The position numbers were made by a program, and so were the translations under genes. From Pseudochelatococcus lubricantis (GTDB lineage: Bacteria > Pseudomonadota > Alphaproteobacteria > Rhizobiales > Beijerinckiaceae), in the NCBI RefSeq assembly GCF_011762225.1, contig NZ_JAASQI010000005.1:186001-250000 (forward strand): 64,000 bases of DNA. The letters are read 5' to 3'. Below the pieces are notes generated by a model, which was not told the origin of the DNA, did not search any database, and saw nothing but the letters and a program-made list of their open reading frames with translations. Positions 60,253 through 64,000 of the stretch are shown in pieces. Positions within the stretch are counted from its first letter, which is position 1; each line of letters starts with the position of its first letter.

Positions 60253-61035
60253 TCAGGCCTTGCGCGGCCCTACCAGCGAGAAGACCGCGCCCTGCGGATC
60301 GCGGCCGATGACGATGAACTGTTCGCCGGGCACCGCGTGCGGACCGTGCAGCAGCGCGCCGCCGCCCGCCGAGATCCGGGAGATGGCGGCATCGATGTCG
60401 GGAACGCCGAAGTAGAATGCCCACACCGGGTGCGGCACCTCCGGCCCGGCGGGCGTCACCGCGCCGAAGCTGATGCCGTCACGGTCGAGAATCTGATAGA
60501 CGCCCGCCTCGCCCATCGGCATGGCCTCGCCCTTCGTCCAGCCGAAATGCCGGGCATAGAACGCATAGGCGGCCTCGGGATCGGTGGTCGTCAACTCGTT
60601 CCACTGGCAATGGCCGGCGCGGTCCGGCGAAAAGGCCCGGCTCTCGCCGTCCATGGCGCCCTTCATGATGGTGAACACGGCGCCTTGCGGATCGGCGACC
60701 ACCGCGAAACGCCCGACACCGGGAATGTCCGTCGGCGGCACGTGCTGGCGGCCACCGTCGGCGACGATGGCGGACGCCGTCGCGTCGACGTCGCCCACGC
60801 CGATGTAGCCTATCCAGCCGGGCGCGGCGTCGGGCGGGCATTCCTCGCCCTGCGGCAGGACCATGAGGCCGCCGACCTCCGTCTCGCCCGTCGAGAAGAG
60901 ATGGTAGCCGTCGGGATTTCCGGCATCGAAGGGCCGGCTGGACCAGCCAACGACATCGCCATAGAAGGCCCCGGCGGCCTTCACGTCGGTGGTCAGCAGT
61001 TCGTACCAGATGAAAGCGCCGTGCTGCGAAGTCAT
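60253..61035 (-). CDS. VOC-family protein, two tandem glyoxalase-like domains
   Basis: A 260-residue protein built from two VOC modules (about 5-125 and 135-258), each with WYELLTTD or WNELTTTD at its start and a DPQGAVF strand at its end. Metal and substrate are not predictable; similar proteins are called glyoxalase/bleomycin-resistance-like. The ATG at 61035 is better spaced from GGAG than the ATG at 61041. It follows the DUF1428 gene by ten bases. Confidence 0.9.
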   Translation of the reverse strand: MTSQHGAFIWYELLTTDVKAAGAFYGDVVGWSSRPFDAGNPDGYHLFSTGETEVGGLMVLPQGEECPPDAAPGWIGYIGVGDVDATASAIVADGGRQHVPPTDIPGVGRFAVVADPQGAVFTIMKGAMDGESRAFSPDRAGHCQWNELTTTDPEAAYAFYARHFGWTKGEAMPMGEAGVYQILDRDGISFGAVTPAGPEVPHPVWAFYFGVPDIDAAISRISAGGGALLHGPHAVPGEQFIVIGRDPQGAVFSLVGPRKA

Positions 61036-61045
61036 GGCCATCTCC

Positions 61046-61399
61046 TTAAACGTCGAGGATCGGCGCGAAGCCGCCGAAGATCATGCGTTTTCCGTCGAAG
61101 GGCATCTGGTCGCCCATCTCTTTCATGCGCGGGTCGGACATTATCCTGGCATTGGCGGCGTCACGAGCCTCCTTCGAGGGATACTCGATCCAGCTGAAGA
61201 CAACGACCTCGCCCTCCTCCGCCTTCACCGCACCGCGAAAATCCGTGATCTTGCCATCCGGCACGTCATCGCCCCAGCATTCGACAACCCGCGTGGCGCC
61301 GAACTCCCTGAACAGCGGCGCGGCCTCCGCGGCGTGCTTGCGGTAAAGTTCCTTGTTGGCGACCGGTACGGCCGCAACAAATCCGTCGACATATTTCAT
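61046..61399 (-). CDS. DUF1428 family protein
   Basis: A 117-residue ferredoxin-fold protein of the DUF1428 family (YVDGFVAAVPVANKELYRKH, ECWGDDVPDGKITDF, FDGKRMIFGGFAPILD). The function is unknown. It lies ten bases upstream of the VOC gene and is divergent from the MarR gene, whose operator lies in the gap. Confidence 0.93.
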   Translation of the reverse strand: MKYVDGFVAAVPVANKELYRKHAAEAAPLFREFGATRVVECWGDDVPDGKITDFRGAVKAEEGEVVVFSWIEYPSKEARDAANARIMSDPRMKEMGDQMPFDGKRMIFGGFAPILDV

Positions 61400-61517
61400 T
61401 GCGTTTTCCCTCCGTTTATCCGGGCCGAACGGGCTTGCTACGCCCGATTTCCTTTTACGGACCGCGCGTTATTCCGCGCGCGAAGTGATGGTATGCCGCC
61501 CTCGCATGCCGTTCCGT

Positions 61518-61552
61518 TTGACGTTCCGATATTAATGTTGATATCAACGTTA
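61518..61552 (+). promoter_or_regulatory. MarR promoter with overlapping palindromic operator
   Basis: TTGACG (61518-61523) is a -35 candidate. The 12-bp perfect palindrome GTTGATATCAAC (61537-61548), extended to near 20 bp (TAATGTTGATATCAACGTTA, 61533-61552), covers the expected -10 (TATCAA at 61542-61547, 18-bp spacer). The site also lies in the upstream region of the divergent DUF1428-VOC pair, so one regulator could control both sides. Confidence 0.7.
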
Positions 61553-61579
61553 TTGCTCAACGAATGTCAACCCCGGACC

Positions 61580-62026
61580 ATGAAACTCTTCATCGATCTT
61601 CCTTTCGAAACCACGCTCCTCGTCCGCGACACCTGTCTCTGCCTGCATACCCAGCGCGCTGCGCGGGCCCTCGCGCGTCGCTTCGACATTGCCCTGCGTC
61701 CCGTCGGTATCACCAGCGGCCAGTTCTCGCTGCTGATGTCGCTCAACCGGCCGCAGCCGCCGAACCTCGGCAGTGTCGCTTCCCTGCTGGCGATGGACCG
61801 CACCACGCTGACGGCGAATCTGAAGCCGTTGGAACGGCGCGGCCTCGTCGAGACGGAGGCGGACCCGAAAGACAGGCGTACCCGCCTGTTGCGCCTCACC
61901 CCGGCCGGACGGGCGGCCCTGCTGGAGGCCACGCCGATCTGGAAACAGACCCACGCCGACATCGAGGCGCATCTCCCCGACCCCGGCCGCCTGCGCGCCG
62001 AACTCGGCATCCTGTCGACGGCATGA
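61580..62026 (+). CDS. MarR-family transcriptional regulator
   Basis: A 148-residue winged-helix regulator (LGSVASLLAMDRTTLTANLK, DPKDRRTRLLRLTPAGRAAL). It has two cysteines near the N-terminus (DTCLCLH) that could act in redox sensing, as in OhrR-like proteins, but this is speculative. Its own promoter contains a palindrome. It is divergent from DUF1428-VOC. The start at ATG 61580 is taken as the first Met of the family sequence. Confidence 0.9.
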   Translation: MKLFIDLPFETTLLVRDTCLCLHTQRAARALARRFDIALRPVGITSGQFSLLMSLNRPQPPNLGSVASLLAMDRTTLTANLKPLERRGLVETEADPKDRRTRLLRLTPAGRAALLEATPIWKQTHADIEAHLPDPGRLRAELGILSTA

Positions 62027-62044
62027 GCGTGGCCTGCCGGCGGG

Positions 62045-62965
62045 TCAGAGTTCTATCTTCAGCTGCTCGATCATCTTGTCGCGCGCGAGCAGCGCGTTGC
62101 GGGTCTTGGCGGGCCGCGCCGCCGCGCAGGCGTTGATGAGGCACTCCGCCACCACCATGAAGGCACCGATGCTGTTCGAGATGAAGCTCGACTCGTGCCT
62201 CACCAGCAGTGCCGCGCGGGAACTGCCGACGAGCGGCGAACTCGCCCGATCCGTCAGCGCGACCGTCGCAATCCCGAGATCGTTGGCAACGGCCGCCACC
62301 TCGACGACCTGCGCCGAATAGGGCTCGCAACTGGCCGCCACGAGCACGTCGCCCTTGGACAGCATCGCGAGTCCTTCCGCGATGCCGAGGCTGTTGGCGT
62401 CCAGCAGGCTCACGTCCGAGCGGATCATGCGCAGCCCATACACGAGGAAGGCCGCCAGCGCATGGAACTGGCGGATTCCGTAGACGGCGACACGTGGCGC
62501 CGAGTCGATCAGATCGACGGCCGCGTCGAACGCCGCCGCATCGAATTGCTCGATGAAGCGGTCGATGTTTGCCTGGTTCTCGCGGCAGAGCTGGACCGCG
62601 CGGGACTGGCTGCCACTCCGTCCGGTCAGCGCGCTTCGCGCCTGTCGCGAATAGAACTCGCCCGGCGCCGACATCGAGGCCGAAAGCAATACCTGCTGGA
62701 AGGCCGGGAATCCCGAATAGCCGAGGCTGTAGGCAAGGCGCGTCAGCGTGGAAGGGCTGACGCCCAGCACCTCCGCCAGCGCCGTGATCGACAGCAGCGC
62801 GGGGTTGCCCGTGAGGTCCAGGATGGCGCCGAGCGCCGCGCGCGCCTTGGCGCCGAGGTTGATCGGCGCTTCCCCGCGCGCGATGGCGAGCATCAGCGCG
62901 CGAAGCTCGGCAAGCGTCTCAGGTGGTCTGGCCGCGGCAGGTGGCGGCGCCGGTGCTGCTGTCAT
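62045..62965 (-). CDS. MurR/RpiR-family regulator (HTH + SIS)
   Basis: A 306-residue regulator with an RpiR-type helix-turn-helix (about 45-100; LSITALAEVLGVSPSTLTRL) and a SIS phosphosugar-like domain (about 130-260; VAVYGIRQFHALAAFLVYG, GDVLVAASCEPYSAQVVEVA). In most relatives the SIS domain binds a sugar phosphate. The start is ATG at 62965 with TGGAG upstream; it overlaps the C45 hydrolase gene by 47 bases, so the two are coupled. It probably controls this transport-hydrolase locus. Confidence 0.9.
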   Translation of the reverse strand: MTAAPAPPPAAARPPETLAELRALMLAIARGEAPINLGAKARAALGAILDLTGNPALLSITALAEVLGVSPSTLTRLAYSLGYSGFPAFQQVLLSASMSAPGEFYSRQARSALTGRSGSQSRAVQLCRENQANIDRFIEQFDAAAFDAAVDLIDSAPRVAVYGIRQFHALAAFLVYGLRMIRSDVSLLDANSLGIAEGLAMLSKGDVLVAASCEPYSAQVVEVAAVANDLGIATVALTDRASSPLVGSSRAALLVRHESSFISNSIGAFMVVAECLINACAAARPAKTRNALLARDKMIEQLKIEL

Positions 62966-63941
62966 AGATGCTCCACTCGATCCCGTGCCGGGAAACACGA
63001 AGAATAGCGGTCGCAAGCGTGTTCTCGTCGTCCGGATCGTCGGCTGCGTCGCGGCGGATGGGCAGGCCGGGGCCGCCGGTGTCGCGCAGGATGGCGAGCG
63101 GATCGGCGACGCCTTCCGCCAGCAGAAAATCGCCGCGCGCCTGCCGGTCGGCGGAAGAGCGGGTGACGATCTGGCGGCCGAGCCCGCGCTCTTGATGCAG
63201 CGCGTGGTTTGCATGGATAGCCGGCGCCGCGATCTCCCGTACCGACACTTCGCCCCCACCGAACTCGACCGAAAGGATGCGGCGGTCGGCCACGTGGCTC
63301 AAGGCGAAGTGAAACCCGCCGGAATTCGGGTGCGTCCGCAGGATGGTGAGCGCCTCTCCGAGGGTGGCGGCGGCCAGCACGGCCCGCCCCAGCACCATGC
63401 GAGGCACGTCCGCCTCGACGCCGGTCAGGCGGATGTTATTCACCGTCTGTGCCAGCCCTGCGTCCGTGAAAGCGAAGGTGTGGCCGGGGATCGATCCCGG
63501 ATAGCAGAAGGCGTGGAATGCGGGCGCGGAAGCCGGCGTTACCTTGGCGATGAAGCAGGCGCCGCGGAGGAACGGCAGCCCGTCCTCGTTGTGCGCCAGC
63601 ACGGGCGCCTCGCCCGGCAGCAGCACGGTGGTGCAGCCGTCGGGGACGGAGGCCAGCAGGTCTCCCCGGTAGTTCCACGCCGCCACCTGCTCCACCGGCA
63701 GGCCGAGACCTTCGGCCAGGCCCTCGATCTCCGTCCAGATCGCGGGAAAGCGCTCTTGCACCGTGAGCGTCATCCGTGCCACGCGCGCCGCGTGCGCCTC
63801 GGCGGTGACGAGTTGCCAGATGCCGGAAGGGATCAGGCGGCCGTGTACCGCATCGCGCCCGGCGCGCCCCAGCGCAAGGCCGATCTCGCGCGGCCCGCCG
63901 CCGAGATCGATCCATCCGAGGTCTTTCGTGTTACTCGACAT
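62919..63941 (-). CDS. C45-family Ntn hydrolase (isopenicillin-N-acyltransferase-like)
   Basis: A 340-residue self-processing Ntn hydrolase. The cleavage site is Gly102-Cys103 in SVPDGCTTVLLPG; Cys103 becomes the N-terminal nucleophile. VLAHNEDGLPF and AGLAQTVNNI are further family features. Known relatives include acyl-CoA:6-aminopenicillanate acyltransferase and enzymes that cut N-acyl or beta-alanyl amides; the substrate here is unknown. It overlaps the RpiR gene (47 bases) and the upstream ABC ATPase (11 bases). Confidence 0.88.
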   Translation of the reverse strand: MSSNTKDLGWIDLGGGPREIGLALGRAGRDAVHGRLIPSGIWQLVTAEAHAARVARMTLTVQERFPAIWTEIEGLAEGLGLPVEQVAAWNYRGDLLASVPDGCTTVLLPGEAPVLAHNEDGLPFLRGACFIAKVTPASAPAFHAFCYPGSIPGHTFAFTDAGLAQTVNNIRLTGVEADVPRMVLGRAVLAAATLGEALTILRTHPNSGGFHFALSHVADRRILSVEFGGGEVSVREIAAPAIHANHALHQERGLGRQIVTRSSADRQARGDFLLAEGVADPLAILRDTGGPGLPIRRDAADDPDDENTLATAILRVSRHGIEWSIYDSSTGAATCRGQTT

Positions 63942-64000
63942 GTTGCAGGAAATCCCTCAATCGTTCGTTCGGCGGGTTCTCCAGTATCTCGCGGGGCGGC
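63931..64000 (-). CDS. ABC transporter ATP-binding protein, 3' end (amino-acid type)
   Basis: Only the last 22 codons lie in the window (PREILENPPNERLRDFLQHV). This ending is typical of polar-amino-acid-type ATPases (GlnQ/HisP group), in which PxEIxxNPxxxRxxxFL precedes the stop. The stop overlaps the C45 gene start by 11 bases. The association suggests that an imported amide or amino-acid derivative is the substrate of the hydrolase. Confidence 0.7.
   Translation of the reverse strand, partial: PPREILENPPNERLRDFLQHVE

Overview
The window is a GC-rich, gene-dense chromosomal segment from an alphaproteobacterium, almost certainly of the order Hyphomicrobiales (Rhizobiales). The assignment rests on gene order familiar from that group: glnE beside a sensor kinase, response regulator, DegP and a ccmIEFH (cycHJKL) block; rplU-rpmA-GNAT-obgE-proB-proA-nadD-rsfS-rlmH-envC-ctpA-rppH; MarR-OmpR-EnvZ beside ilvE; and a TraH-family protein behind secA. 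I cannot name a genus. No insertion sequence, phage, CRISPR array, rRNA or replication origin was seen. Nearly all of the window is core genome, with a more accessory right end from about 55.6 kb.

Layout. 1-8.4 kb (minus): the start of glnE, an overlapping two-component pair, a DegP protease, and cytochrome c maturation genes. 8.5-14.3 kb (minus): a large AsmA-like envelope protein and an Atm1-type ABC exporter. 14.5-24 kb: aminopeptidase N (plus), pyrD (minus), an S24 repressor overlapping rnhB (plus), a 1-Cys peroxiredoxin, purH and a heparinase II/III-like protein (minus). 24-26.3 kb: asd (plus) behind a leader that encodes a threonine-rich peptide, then a small XRE regulator divergent from a small membrane protein, with a palindromic operator candidate between them. 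26.3-37.4 kb (minus): the rppH to rplU block (RNA decay, periplasmic proteolysis, ribosome maturation, NAD and proline synthesis, ObgE, L27, L21). 37.6 kb: tRNA-Ser(CGA). 37.8-42.8 kb (minus): an EAL phosphodiesterase with a degenerate GGDEF domain, a TraH-like protein and secA. 43-45.9 kb (plus): parvulin isomerase, argJ, mutT. 46-48.9 kb (minus): lytic transglycosylase, Trm112-like protein, Lon-substrate-domain protein, thioredoxin-TPR protein. 49.2-51.4 kb (plus): UbiK-like, YbjN-like, proC. 51.4-54.2 kb (minus): EnvZ-like kinase, OmpR-like regulator, MarR regulator, divergent from ilvE (plus).

55.6-64 kb is more accessory: a solitary adenine DNA methyltransferase; a BigR/SqrR-type persulfide-sensing repressor with a DUF2892 membrane protein; an SDR divergent from a LysR regulator; a DUF1428-VOC pair divergent from a MarR regulator with a clear palindromic operator; and an overlapping set of an amino-acid-type ABC ATPase (3' end only), a C45 Ntn-hydrolase and an RpiR regulator.

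The best candidate for something undescribed is the asd leader (24144-24300). It has a 23-codon reading frame with eight Thr codons whose stop codon overlaps the first of several mutually exclusive pairing segments, which looks like ribosome-mediated attenuation of the aspartate-family pathway.
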